64,000 nucleotides of DNA from positions 1 to 64,000 of the forward strand of contig JAKIUF010000022.1 in assembly GCA_021647705.1 (NCBI GenBank), written 5' to 3'. Both the position numbers and the translations under genes were made by a program. Within the stretch, counting starts at the first letter, position 1. Each line of letters begins with the position of its first letter. Source of the DNA: Gammaproteobacteria bacterium. Its GTDB lineage: Bacteria > Pseudomonadota > Gammaproteobacteria > SZUA-152. Positions 16,731 through 25,036 of this stretch are shown here, piece after piece. A model generated the notes under the pieces. It did no database searches. It had not been told where the DNA came from and was given only the letters and a program-made list of their open reading frames with translations.

Positions 16731-17315
16731 TGTGAATTAAGGGCTAACTCCCCCCCTGTTTTCATGCATATGCTGGCTGGACCTGGCTAATGAAAACCCA
16801 ACGCAAAGGCGCAAAGAGGCAGAGAACGCAGAGAGATTCACAGTATTGGAGATTCAGGTGTTTGCGAGAACCTGCGTGCAAATAAAACTAAAATCTCAAT
16901 CGCTCCGGATATATATCTTTGGCCCGTTGTCCTCTTAACCCTTCCTGATTACCCATGAAGCTCAGCCATAAAGCAGAAAATCTAACATCAACAAATTCAA
17001 TTAGTTATAAATAAATTTTCGAATACTTAACTTCATTATGACGAAAAACCCTCAATATGCGTCCTATTTCCACAATACTTTGCAACTCTGTCGAGTGAGA
17101 TTTACGTATTTATTGAGGTTACGAGGTTACGAGGTTACGCTGAGCTTAGGTTGGCTGCGTTTCATGGGTAATCAGGTAACCCTTTGCGCTCTCTGCGTCT
17201 TCGCGCCTTTGCGTTAGATTTTATGACGCTGTGATTCGGAGCGAGGAAACAACCTGTTCCACTGAATGTAAACCAATGATGTTATCGGTTGAATATTTTT
17301 AGTGCTTAATTCACA
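16731..17315 (+). repeat. MITE-like element (family D, long copy)
   Basis: The element is bounded by TGTGAATTAAGGGCT (16731-16745) and AGTGCTTAATTCACA (17301-17315), which are inverted repeats matching at 13 of 15 positions. Inside lies a second inverted pair of about 30 bases, AACGCAAAGGCGCAAAGAGG near 16799 and its complement ending GCCTTTGCGTTAGATTTTAT near 17222, and three direct GAGGTTAC units at 17115-17138. A shorter, inverted relative lies at 37646-37905. I find no transposase or long frame, so it would need help in trans to move. No clear target duplication is visible. It fills most of the polA-sRNA gap. Confidence 0.7.
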
Positions 17316-17350
17316 TGACTGTGTCAAACAAAATATTTTTGTGAGGGCTG

Positions 17351-17377
17351 CAACTTTTTATGATCCTGCTCGTCTTA
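17351..17377 (+). promoter_or_regulatory. Possible sigma-E/AlgU-type promoter of the sRNA candidate
   Basis: CAACTT (17351-17356) and TCTTA (17373-17377) are 16 bases apart. The extracytoplasmic stress sigma factor RpoE/AlgU prefers GAACTT-N16/17-TCTGA, so the match is 5/6 and 4/5. A start would fall near 17383, just before the first hairpin. A TATGAT at 17359-17364 could be a sigma-70 -10 box, but no well-spaced -35 accompanies it. Confidence 0.4.
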
Positions 17378-17383
17378 GTGTAT

Positions 17384-17505
17384 GAGCAGGCGCGATGCCT
17401 GCTCCCCGCTTCCCTCCCTAGCGGGTTTAAGCCTGGCGTCCCCAACGTCGGGTGCTTTTAGCCCCGGAGGCTGTCCCGATGATCGGGTGCCACCGGGGAT
17501 TTTTT
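17384..17505 (+). ncRNA. Candidate small RNA at the Spot 42/ErsA locus (polA-engB)
   Basis: A 120-base stretch folds into successive hairpins: GAGCAGGC/GCCTGCTC (17384-17391/17397-17404), then CCCGC/GCGGG (17405-17409/17421-17425) exposing the pyrimidine-rich loop TTCCCTCCCTA, a linker with GTCCCCAACG, and a strong intrinsic terminator. In Escherichia coli spf (Spot 42) and in Pseudomonas ersA occupy this same gap between polA and engB; that is established knowledge and the positional argument here. A C/U-rich loop suits pairing with purine-rich ribosome-binding sites. I cannot claim primary-sequence homology. It is on the plus strand, opposite engB, and no protein frame is evident. Confidence 0.6.
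17462..17505 (+). terminator. Rho-independent terminator of the sRNA candidate
   Basis: CCCCGG (17462-17467) pairs with CCGGGG (17493-17498), enclosing GGC/GCC and CCCGA/TCGGG pairs, and is followed by ATTTTTT. There is no T run on the minus side, so the terminator points in the plus direction and cannot serve engB. The nearest plus-strand gene is polA, 750 bases upstream, which implies a separate transcript. Confidence 0.85.
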
Positions 17506-17509
17506 ATTG

Positions 17510-18169
17510 TCATCTTTTATCATCAAAGTCCAGCCAACGATCCAGCACAGCATAGGTTTCGGTTAATCCTGTGCCTTTGAGTGCGGAAAATAATTGTACA
17601 CTGCACAGATCGTCAGGCGCATGCGCCGTGAGTTCCCGCTGTACCTGCATCAGGGTATTTTGCGCTGCGCCGCGTTTAAGTTTGTCCGCTTTGGTCAGCA
17701 GCACATGTACGGGCATGCCCACCTGCCAGCACCAGTCTAGTAGCTGTTGATCCACTTCTTTGAGTGGGTGGCGCACATCCATGAGCAAAATCAGTCCGCG
17801 TAGCGATTGGCGCTCGGAAAGATACGCTTCCATGGTCTGCTGCCAGCGACGTTTGATTTCTTCGGCCACTTTGGCGTAACCGTAACCGGGTAAATCCACC
17901 AGATGGCGTTGTCCATCCAATTGAAAAAGATTAATCAGTTGGGTGCGCCCTGGTGTTTTACTGGTTCGGGCTAGCGATTTTTGTTCACATAAGCGGTTGA
18001 TTGCACTAGATTTTCCTGCATTTGAGCGGCCTGCGAAAGCGACCTCAGGGCCACACTCTTGTGGCAGTTGGTTGAGCCGGGCAGCGCTGATAACGAAGCT
18101 GGCGATGCGATAACGGATGGCTGGATTTGCTTTTTGAAAGTTAGGAGAGGTCACGGTGTATTTGTCCAA
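17510..18169 (-). CDS. engB: Ribosome biogenesis GTPase EngB (YihA/YsxC)
   Basis: A 219-residue circularly conserved TRAFAC-class GTPase that helps assemble the large ribosomal subunit. The P-loop GRSNAGKSS is near residue 47. The G2/G3 region [11 protein letters not shown] leads into [10 protein letters not shown], and TKADK is the G4 specificity motif. The length is typical. The start is uncertain: the longest frame uses TTG at 18169, with a GTG at 18154 as the alternative, and neither has a clear ribosome-binding site. It is on the opposite strand to polA with the sRNA candidate between them, a conserved gammaproteobacterial arrangement. Confidence 0.92.
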   Translation of the reverse strand: MDKYTVTSPNFQKANPAIRYRIASFVISAARLNQLPQECGPEVAFAGRSNAGKSSAINRLCEQKSLARTSKTPGRTQLINLFQLDGQRHLVDLPGYGYAKVAEEIKRRWQQTMEAYLSERQSLRGLILLMDVRHPLKEVDQQLLDWCWQVGMPVHVLLTKADKLKRGAAQNTLMQVQRELTAHAPDDLCSVQLFSALKGTGLTETYAVLDRWLDFDDKR

Positions 18170-18305
18170 ATTGGAGAATGTGTCGCCAAGTGCCTAAAAT
18201 CTATTGGCATTTTTGTGCTAGCTGCAATAGTCTAGGTTGCTGGTATGTCAGGCACGGAACGCTGGAACGGGACTTTATCAAACGCAAACTCGTATGGGAA
18301 CGCTG

Positions 18306-18686
18306 ATGGCCACAAGTACAACCAATACAACTACAATCACACACGTTAGATACACGAGCATTAAAAGGCGTGTGTTTACGCTGATGACCAGTCTGGCTAT
18401 GAGTATTATTATCGCGCCAACGGGAATCAGCAATGCATATGCGGTAGGCAGCGTGAAGGAGGGAGGTGTCAAGGCGCGGGCTTGTCAGGTCTGTCATGGT
18501 AAGGGTGGAAAAAGCACTAAAGAAGCCTATCCTATTCTGGCCGGGCAACATGCAGCTTACCTTCGCAAGCAATTACAGGCTTTTCGGACAGGTGCCCGTA
18601 AAGACCCCATTATGAATGGCATGGCAATCGAGCTTAGTGATCAGGATATCGAAGATCTGGCTGCTTTTTTTAGCAGTATCGAATAA
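18306..18686 (+). CDS. Monohaem c-type cytochrome (cytochrome c4/c5-like)
   Basis: A periplasmic cytochrome with one haem site, ACQVCHGKGG, and an axial methionine in DPIMNGMAIEL, the arrangement of a single cytochrome c4 half. The C-terminus DQDIEDLAAFFSSIE is also c4-like. The N-terminus is threonine-rich and precedes the hydrophobic segment LAMSIIIAPTGISNAYA, so the true start may be later than 18306 (for example 18384), leaving a normal signal peptide. It is followed 93 bases later by a dihaem cytochrome c4 on the same strand. Probably an electron carrier to a terminal oxidase. Confidence 0.8.
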   Translation: MATSTTNTTTITHVRYTSIKRRVFTLMTSLAMSIIIAPTGISNAYAVGSVKEGGVKARACQVCHGKGGKSTKEAYPILAGQHAAYLRKQLQAFRTGARKDPIMNGMAIELSDQDIEDLAAFFSSIE

Positions 18687-18779
18687 CTCGCCGACTAGGT
18701 CTTGCTGCTGGTGTGTCGAGTATAACAAGCTACACTTAGGCTTTTTAAGGAAACTCTCTTAACTTCGGAGACCTGCAAC

Positions 18780-19424
18780 ATGATGTCGCTGCGCTTTGTT
18801 TTTTGCCTATTGATTAGTATACCGATACATACTTATTCTTCAGAAGCACCAAATGAACGGGCCGACGGTAATGCCAGCGAGGGGCAGGTTAAATCAGCCG
18901 CCTGTCAGGGTTGTCATGGCTCGGATGGCAACAGTTTCAGTCCGGACTGGCCTAATCTTGCCAGCCAGAATGCCAATTATTTGTCCAGGCAAATTCGTGA
19001 TTTTCAGTCGGGAGCCCGCCAGGATCCTGCGATGCAGAGCATAGTGATAGGGCTGGTTGAGCAGGACATCATGGATATTGCGGCCTATTTCGCGGCACAA
19101 AAAGTGAAGGTCGATGCTTCTTCAAACTCTGCGGCAGGTAGAAAACTTTATATGGGTGGCAATCGTTACACGCATCTGCCCGCTTGTGCCGGTTGCCACG
19201 GACCCAACGGGGTGGGCAATGGGCCGGGAGTGATCCCCAGCCTTGTGGGCCAAAAACCCGGTTATGTGATTAAGACTCTGCGGGATTTTAAAACCGGGAC
19301 GCGCAGCAATGACCGCAATCAGATCATGCAGGACATCGCAGCAAAAATGACAGAGAAGGAAATGGAAGCGGTGGCGCAGTTTCTCGCCGGTATGGGGGCT
19401 GAGGCACCCGATACCGACGAGTAG
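18780..19424 (+). CDS. Dihaem cytochrome c4
   Basis: A 214-residue periplasmic protein made of two homologous cytochrome domains. The signal peptide is SLRFVFCLLISIPIHTYS. Haem sites are ACQGCHGSDGN near residue 41 and ACAGCHGPNGVG near residue 139, each with a downstream methionine (QDPAMQSIVIGL; NQIMQDIAAKM). GGAG lies about 8 bases before the ATG. Cytochrome c4 passes electrons to cbb3 or other oxidases and is commonly found beside engB/polA/dsbA in gammaproteobacteria. It ends 16 bases before the convergent cyclic-nucleotide-binding gene. There is no visible terminator between them. Confidence 0.93.
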   Translation: MMSLRFVFCLLISIPIHTYSSEAPNERADGNASEGQVKSAACQGCHGSDGNSFSPDWPNLASQNANYLSRQIRDFQSGARQDPAMQSIVIGLVEQDIMDIAAYFAAQKVKVDASSNSAAGRKLYMGGNRYTHLPACAGCHGPNGVGNGPGVIPSLVGQKPGYVIKTLRDFKTGTRSNDRNQIMQDIAAKMTEKEMEAVAQFLAGMGAEAPDTDE

Positions 19425-19440
19425 GTTTTATTTGCGTTGC

Positions 19441-19926
19441 TTATTTTCGGCCTGGGGCATAAAAATAGCTGTTAAAGGTGGAGACGTCCTGGCTCACCTG
19501 GCGGAACAGGTGATCGAGACTGACAATGGCGTGCTCCAGCAGGTTCACGGCGATGTAGGGGTGCTCTACGCGCAGCCGTTTGTACATGGCCCGACTCAGT
19601 TTTAGCAGGCGGGTGTTGTTGACCAGTGCCTTTGCCCGTACTGAGCGAGGATTACGGTCAAAAAATGACATCTCGCCCATTAATTCGCCGGACTTGATGT
19701 GTCCCACCTGACTTTCGGCCTTGTCGCCCGCATACAGCGCCGTTTCACCCGCGATAACGAAATACAATGCCTCTCCCACATCGCCGATTTCGGCGATGAC
19801 ATCACCTTTTTTAAAGGTGACCAGCTCCGTGTAATCAATCAGTGTGGTGACTTCCTTGATCGTCAGTGATTCACACAGGTATTGCTGATTTAAAAATTGC
19901 GTCAGATCGATCTTTTCGGAGACCAT
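19441..19926 (-). CDS. Stand-alone cyclic nucleotide-binding domain protein
   Basis: A 161-residue protein consisting almost entirely of one cNMP-binding domain. KKGDVIAEIGDVGEALYFVI starts the beta-roll, and GELMGEMSFFDRNPRSVRAKA (read as GELMGEMSFF then DRNPRSVRAKA) is the phosphate-binding cassette region with its Glu and Arg. A C-terminal helix (HPYIAVNLLEHAIVSLDHLF) follows. There is no helix-turn-helix, so it is not a complete Crp/Fnr regulator. AAGGAG is well placed upstream of the ATG. It may act by protein contact; its partner and ligand are unknown. It converges on cytochrome c4. Confidence 0.8.
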   Translation of the reverse strand: MVSEKIDLTQFLNQQYLCESLTIKEVTTLIDYTELVTFKKGDVIAEIGDVGEALYFVIAGETALYAGDKAESQVGHIKSGELMGEMSFFDRNPRSVRAKALVNNTRLLKLSRAMYKRLRVEHPYIAVNLLEHAIVSLDHLFRQVSQDVSTFNSYFYAPGRK

Positions 19927-20153
19927 GGGGTCATACTCCTTGCTTGAGGTCGGTTGTGTTGAGTGATCAAAATTGAGCCCGTTTGTTCGGGGTCATAAAA
20001 ACTAAGGCCATAGCATAAACCCTAAACGATAATCTGCGCCAGTGAAGAGCCAGTCTGTTTTATTGCGTTCATTCAACGATTTGGATAGGCTCACGCACAG
20101 CCGTATTGCGGTTTGCGGGCAATACTTAATAATAAATGACGAGGTTAATCTCC

Positions 20154-20777
20154 ATGAAAAAATTTACTCTCCCGTTTGCAGCCTTTGCCATGGTTGTTGC
20201 ACTGGGTTTCACCAGTGCTGGCAATGTGATGGCAGCCAAAAACTATGAAATGGTCAATCCGCCTCAGCCGACCACCAGTAAAGACAAAATTGAGGTGGTG
20301 GAATTGTTCTGGTACGGCTGCCCCCACTGTTTCACGTTAGAGCCCTATGTGGAGCGCTGGCTGAAACGCAAACCTGAAAACGTCAAATTTGTACGCATGC
20401 CCGGCGTGTTCCGTCCTAGTTGGGAAATTCACGGTCGCGCCTATTACACGGCGGAAGTCCTCGGTGTGGTGGATAAGGTGCATAAGCCTATGTTTGAGGC
20501 CATTCACGAGCAAAAACGCAGCCTGAGTGACGAAGCCTCCATCATGGCCCTGTTTAAGGCAAATGGCGTAAGTGAAAAAGATTTCAAACGGGTATTCCGC
20601 TCCTTCGCAGTGGAAACCAAACTGCGCCGTGCCAAAGATATGGGGCAGCGTTACGGTGTCCGTGGTGTACCGGCCCTCATCATCAATGGCAAATACCGCA
20701 CGGGTGTGACGGAATCCGGTGGTAATTCCAAAGTCTTCAAAGTGGTGAACGAGCTGGTCGAAATGGAAAGCAAATGA
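20154..20777 (+). CDS. dsbA: Thiol:disulfide interchange protein DsbA
   Basis: A 207-residue periplasmic thioredoxin-fold oxidase that introduces disulfides into exported proteins. The signal is MKKFTLPFAAFAMVVALGF with cleavage near VMA-AK. The active site CPHC is in FWYGCPHCFTLEPY, and the cis-proline loop is GVRGVPALIING. I choose the ATG at 20154, which has GAGG upstream, over an in-frame ATG at 20136. Its position after the cytochrome c4 region and before an endonuclease-type gene fits the polA-region synteny. DsbA would support maturation of the many c-type cytochromes and of cysteine-containing pilus proteins such as PilY1. Confidence 0.94.
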   Translation: MKKFTLPFAAFAMVVALGFTSAGNVMAAKNYEMVNPPQPTTSKDKIEVVELFWYGCPHCFTLEPYVERWLKRKPENVKFVRMPGVFRPSWEIHGRAYYTAEVLGVVDKVHKPMFEAIHEQKRSLSDEASIMALFKANGVSEKDFKRVFRSFAVETKLRRAKDMGQRYGVRGVPALIINGKYRTGVTESGGNSKVFKVVNELVEMESK

Positions 20778-20844
20778 TTCTGCGCCGAGCTGAGTGCGGT
20801 CGCATTACGGCGACTGCGCCGCCTTGTCTGGAGCATATTGCGCC

Positions 20845-22476
20845 ATGAAAGCCGCAGAACTCTTCGTCCGTTGCCTGGAAAATGAAGGTGTTGAATACAT
20901 CTTTGGCATTCCCGGTGAGGAAAACCTCGACGTAATGGACGCCTTGCTGGATTCTAATATCCAGTTCATCACCACACGTCACGAACAGGGTGCGGCCTTC
21001 ATGGCCGATGTTTATGGTCGTCTCACCGGGCGTGCTGGGGTGTGTATGGCCACTTTGGGTCCGGGGGCGACGAATCTGATTACCGGTGTCGCCGATGCCA
21101 ACATGGATCATGCGCCACTGGTGGCCATTGCCGGTCAGGCTGATACTCATCGCCTGCACAAGGAATCTCATCAGGTGCTGGATCTGGAGCAACTGTTCCG
21201 CAGTTTTACCAAATACAGCTCACGTATTCTTGCGCCGGATATCATCACTGAAGTGACACGGAAGGCTTTCAAGGTCGCGCAAACGGAAAAAACCGGCGCG
21301 TGTTTTATTGAGTTTCCTGAAAATATCGCGTCGATGCACATCGACGATACACCGTTGCGCGTCAAGCACGCCAGTATGCCCGAGCCGCCAGCGAATCGTG
21401 TGGCCTACGCTGCTGAAGTGATTTCCAATGCCCGTGAACCCATTATTCTTGCCGGTAATGGTGTGGTGCGTGCCGGAGCCTGGCAGCAACTGGCGGATTT
21501 TGCGCAACGAATGAATATCCCGGTTACCAACACCTTCATGGCCAAGGGTGTGTTGCCATTCAGGCATGCCATGGCATTGGGCAGTGCGGGGCTGCAATCA
21601 CAAGATTATGTCAATTTCGGTTTTGAGCAGGCTGATGCCATTATCTGCGTGGGTTACGACTTGGTGGAATACCACCCGCGCCTGTGGCACCCCACCCGTG
21701 ATCGCACCATCGTACACATCGACAGTTCACCCGCAGAAGTGGATGCTCACTATCCTGTTTGTGTTGGTGTGGTAGGGGATATTAAACACTCGCTGGATCG
21801 CATCGCCGAGCAGGCTACGCCCCATGAAGGCCACAAATTGCGGCCGCTGCGCGAGGCGTTGATCAAGGAAATGAATCAACATCGCGACGATGAAAGTTTT
21901 CCGCTCAAACCGCAAAAAATCATCTGGGACTTGCGAACGGCCCTGGATCTGGAAGACACGGTCATCTGCGACGTGGGCGCGCACAAAATGTGGATGGCAC
22001 GCATGTTTCGCTGTGAACACCCCAATACCTGTCTGATCTCCAATGGCTTTGCCAGCATGGGCATCGCCGTGCCCGGTGCGCTGGCTGCACGTCTGGCTCA
22101 ACCGCAGCGCAAAGTGGTGGCCGTGACCGGGGACGGCGGTTTTTTGATGAATGTTCAAGAAATAGAGACCGCCGTCCGCTTAAAAATAGCCATGGTAGTG
22201 TTAATCTGGAACGACTCGGGTTACGGTCTTATCGAATGGAAACAAATGAACCAGTTTGGACGGCCATCCAATGTGGAATTTGGCAACCCGGATTTTGTGC
22301 AATTGGCCGAATCCTTTGGTGCCAGGGGTTACCGCATTGAGGAGGCCAAACAATTACTGCCAACGCTGAAGCAGGCTTTAGCGGACGATGCCGTCAGTAT
22401 TATCGACTGCCCGGTGGATTATCGCGAAAACCTGCGTCTTACTGAAACTCTGGGTGAGATGATTATTCATTTGTGA
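20845..22476 (+). CDS. Acetolactate synthase large subunit-like thiamine-diphosphate enzyme
   Basis: A 543-residue ThDP-dependent enzyme. The N-terminal part has GIPGEENLDVMDALL with the cofactor-activating glutamate, TRHEQGAAFMADVYGRLTG, and TLGPGATNLITGVADA. The C-terminal half has GDGGFLMNVQEIETAVR, the Mg/ThDP-binding motif, then WNDSGYGLIEWKQ. This is the pattern of catabolic-type acetolactate synthase (AlsS/BudB), which joins two pyruvates without a regulatory subunit; no ilvN/ilvH gene is adjacent. The start at 20845 has GGAG 11 bases upstream. Other ThDP enzymes of this superfamily cannot be excluded. It lies between dsbA and the endonuclease gene, which are neighbours in Pseudomonas as I recall. 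Confidence 0.82.
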   Translation: MKAAELFVRCLENEGVEYIFGIPGEENLDVMDALLDSNIQFITTRHEQGAAFMADVYGRLTGRAGVCMATLGPGATNLITGVADANMDHAPLVAIAGQADTHRLHKESHQVLDLEQLFRSFTKYSSRILAPDIITEVTRKAFKVAQTEKTGACFIEFPENIASMHIDDTPLRVKHASMPEPPANRVAYAAEVISNAREPIILAGNGVVRAGAWQQLADFAQRMNIPVTNTFMAKGVLPFRHAMALGSAGLQSQDYVNFGFEQADAIICVGYDLVEYHPRLWHPTRDRTIVHIDSSPAEVDAHYPVCVGVVGDIKHSLDRIAEQATPHEGHKLRPLREALIKEMNQHRDDESFPLKPQKIIWDLRTALDLEDTVICDVGAHKMWMARMFRCEHPNTCLISNGFASMGIAVPGALAARLAQPQRKVVAVTGDGGFLMNVQEIETAVRLKIAMVVLIWNDSGYGLIEWKQMNQFGRPSNVEFGNPDFVQLAESFGARGYRIEEAKQLLPTLKQALADDAVSIIDCPVDYRENLRLTETLGEMIIHL

Positions 22477-22548
22477 ATTATTAATACCCAATAATTAAAT
22501 CTAACAGCCATAATCAAGACAGCAGCCTCAACTGACGACACATAATAT

Positions 22549-23352
22549 ATGCATACTGTACCTATTCCTGATCCTTTTGAAACGGCCAGCCCAGGCACTC
22601 GGTTGAAGTTGCTGAGTTACAATATTCAAGTGGGCATTGCTGCCAAACGTTATCGGGATTACGTGACCGACAGCTGGAAACATGTGTTGCCTCATGCGCA
22701 AACCTACGACAACCTGGGCCGTATCGCGCGCGCTATCAGTGATTTTGACATCGTGGCCTTGCAAGAGGTAGATGGTGGCAGTCTGCGTTCCAGCTTTATC
22801 AATCAGACTGAATACCTCGCCAACCGGGCCGACTTTCCCTTTTGGCATCATCAAACCAACCGTAACTTTGGCAAAATCGCCGCCCACAGCAATGGTTTGT
22901 TGAGCCGTTACCGGCCTACGCAGATACGCGAGCACAAGCTCCCAGGTTTATTGCCCGGTCGAGGTGTGATGGTGGTGCGCTATGGCCATCAGGACAACCC
23001 GCTAGTGTTACTCATTATGCACATGGCATTGGGTAAGCGTGCTCGGCAACGGCAGTTTGAGTACGTCACACGTATCGTCAATCAATACCAGCATGTTGTT
23101 GTGATGGGGGATCTCAACTGTCAGCCGGACAGTAACGAAATGCAGTTCCTGATTTCCGCCACAGATTTGTGTGAACCCTGTCATGGTCTGAAAACCTTCC
23201 CAAGCTGGCGGCCTGCACGCACTCTTGATCACATTCTTACCTCCTCAAGCCTGCAAGTGCATGATGTACATGTCATGCAGCATCTGCTTTCCGACCATCT
23301 GCCCATCGCCATGGAAATTACCCTGCCAGACGAGTTTCATATCGCCGCCTGA
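22549..23352 (+). CDS. Endonuclease/exonuclease/phosphatase family protein
   Basis: A 267-residue metal-dependent hydrolase of the EEP fold. Ordered motifs are LLSYNIQVG (first strand), ALQEVDGG (Mg-binding Glu), GDLNCQPDS (Asp/Asn pair) and the C-terminal LLSDHLPIAMEI (catalytic His). There is no signal peptide, so it is cytoplasmic. Substrate classes in this family range from DNA to phosphodiesters and sphingomyelin, so the actual substrate is open. It is followed 32 bases later by the GGDEF gene on the same strand, a pairing also found near dsbA in Pseudomonas, and is probably co-transcribed with it. Confidence 0.85.
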   Translation: MHTVPIPDPFETASPGTRLKLLSYNIQVGIAAKRYRDYVTDSWKHVLPHAQTYDNLGRIARAISDFDIVALQEVDGGSLRSSFINQTEYLANRADFPFWHHQTNRNFGKIAAHSNGLLSRYRPTQIREHKLPGLLPGRGVMVVRYGHQDNPLVLLIMHMALGKRARQRQFEYVTRIVNQYQHVVVMGDLNCQPDSNEMQFLISATDLCEPCHGLKTFPSWRPARTLDHILTSSSLQVHDVHVMQHLLSDHLPIAMEITLPDEFHIAA

Positions 23353-23384
23353 GTCAAATCCAAAAAAGCGCCTAAACTCATCTT

Positions 23385-25025
23385 ATGGACGAAGAAAACT
23401 GGAAACAAAAATATCTCGCGAGTCTGGATAATCTTGAAAAGCAGGAAAACGAATGGCAAGCCACTGAAGCTCTGCTCAAACAAGGGCTCACTCGCGTCGC
23501 CCTGGCTGCACAAGGACTGGATGTCACACTGGACGACGACCTTGTACTGCTGCGCAAAATCCTGCGCAAAGACATCGATTTGCAACAACTTGAAAGTGTG
23601 GTCAGTGACCTGACCCACTCTGTCAAACGACTGGACGAACATCGTAATGACAAAAATACTGCCCATAATCCACAGGAATTATTGACACAATGGCTGGACA
23701 GTTTGTCCTTTCCTGCCCCGCTTAATGCGCGCATCAACACCCTGCGTCAGAAAATTGATGCCACACATAATCTTACCGATATGGAAGCACCCCTGCGCGA
23801 ATTGTCGGAGCTGTTTAACACAGCAATGCAACACGAAAATAGGGTTTCGCAACACGCTTTACAAAACAATAATGAACAACAAAAACAGAACGGCGGCTTT
23901 TTCAGTCGCTTGTTCGGTGGTGATACTCGTAACGCAAGCAGCGAGCAGGCGCATGTCGTAATAGACAAACCTGCGATACCTCAAATCAACGAATTTTGTA
24001 TTCAATTGCTGGACAGGTTAAGTCTGCCTGCCGAACTCACTGATCAGGTGGAAAACCTCAAAGACCGATTCGCTGAGGGTCTTTCCGAGCGCTCGGTTGC
24101 GCCTGCACTTGCTGCCATTGCCAACCTCATCTCCGCCATGCGTCGGCAAATGGAAGAGGAAAATAAAGAACTACAGACCTTCTTGCATCAGCTTGGAGAT
24201 AATCTCAAAGAGATAGACCAAAATCTTTCTGGAGCACAAAACACGTACAAAGAATCAATGAGTAGCGGTCGCGAATTTGATGCTGTAGTACATGCTCATG
24301 TACAGGATATTCAAAGCAAGGTAGAAGCTGCGCCGGAATCCAGTCAGCTCAAACAACAAATTCAGGGTCGGCTTGATGCTATTCGCAAACATCTTGAGCA
24401 ATATCGCGAAACAGAAGAAACACGCCAACAGCAATTAGAGATCCAATTGGCCCACCTCAACAGCCGTGTACACGGCATGGAAAATGAAGGTGAAAAGTTA
24501 CGCCAACGTCTGCAAGAAAAGCACGAACAAGCCGTGCGGGATCCGCTCACCGGCCTGCACAATCGTCTCGCCTACGACGAAAGAGTTATGCAGGAATTTG
24601 CCCGCTGGAAACGCTACGGACAACCCATGGTACTGATGATGATCGATGTTGATCATTTTAAACATGTCAACGACACCTACGGCCACAAAGCCGGTGACAA
24701 AGCCTTGGTATTAATTGCCGACCAGCTGCGTAGTCATTTGCGTGAAAGCGATTTTCTTGCCCGTTTTGGCGGCGAAGAGTTTGTCGTGCTCATGCCGGAA
24801 ACGGATCTTGAGTCTGCTGTAGTGGCTGCCGAAAAATTACGTGCTGCCGTTGAGAAATGCCAGTTCCATTATCAAAACACACAAGTCAGCATTACCTTTT
24901 CTGCCGGGCTTGCCCAACTGCGCAAAAATGATAACCCCGAAAGCCTGTTTCAGCGTGCTGATGAAGCCATGTATCGCGCCAAAGAAGCCGGGCGCAATCA
25001 ATGTTTGATTGAAACGCCTTCCTGA
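23385..25025 (+). CDS. Diguanylate cyclase (GGDEF) with coiled-coil N-terminus
   Basis: A 546-residue cytoplasmic protein. Residues 1-370 are charged and helical with long coiled-coil stretches, including QLEIQLAHLNSRVHGMENEG just before the catalytic domain. The GGDEF domain starts at DPLTGLHNRLAYDERV. The active site is GGEEF, and RESD lies exactly five residues upstream, so the c-di-GMP product-inhibition site is intact. There are no membrane segments and no EAL domain. It makes c-di-GMP from two GTP, which in this genome could affect type IV pili. The signal sensed by the N-terminal region is unknown. Confidence 0.93.
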   Translation: MDEENWKQKYLASLDNLEKQENEWQATEALLKQGLTRVALAAQGLDVTLDDDLVLLRKILRKDIDLQQLESVVSDLTHSVKRLDEHRNDKNTAHNPQELLTQWLDSLSFPAPLNARINTLRQKIDATHNLTDMEAPLRELSELFNTAMQHENRVSQHALQNNNEQQKQNGGFFSRLFGGDTRNASSEQAHVVIDKPAIPQINEFCIQLLDRLSLPAELTDQVENLKDRFAEGLSERSVAPALAAIANLISAMRRQMEEENKELQTFLHQLGDNLKEIDQNLSGAQNTYKESMSSGREFDAVVHAHVQDIQSKVEAAPESSQLKQQIQGRLDAIRKHLEQYRETEETRQQQLEIQLAHLNSRVHGMENEGEKLRQRLQEKHEQAVRDPLTGLHNRLAYDERVMQEFARWKRYGQPMVLMMIDVDHFKHVNDTYGHKAGDKALVLIADQLRSHLRESDFLARFGGEEFVVLMPETDLESAVVAAEKLRAAVEKCQFHYQNTQVSITFSAGLAQLRKNDNPESLFQRADEAMYRAKEAGRNQCLIETPS

Positions 25026-25036
25026 CGATTATTAAC

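Noticed and set aside
17116-17138. Triple GAGGTTAC direct repeat as a plasmid-type iteron set
   Set aside because: Only three 8-base units inside a MITE-like element, with no replication gene nearby.
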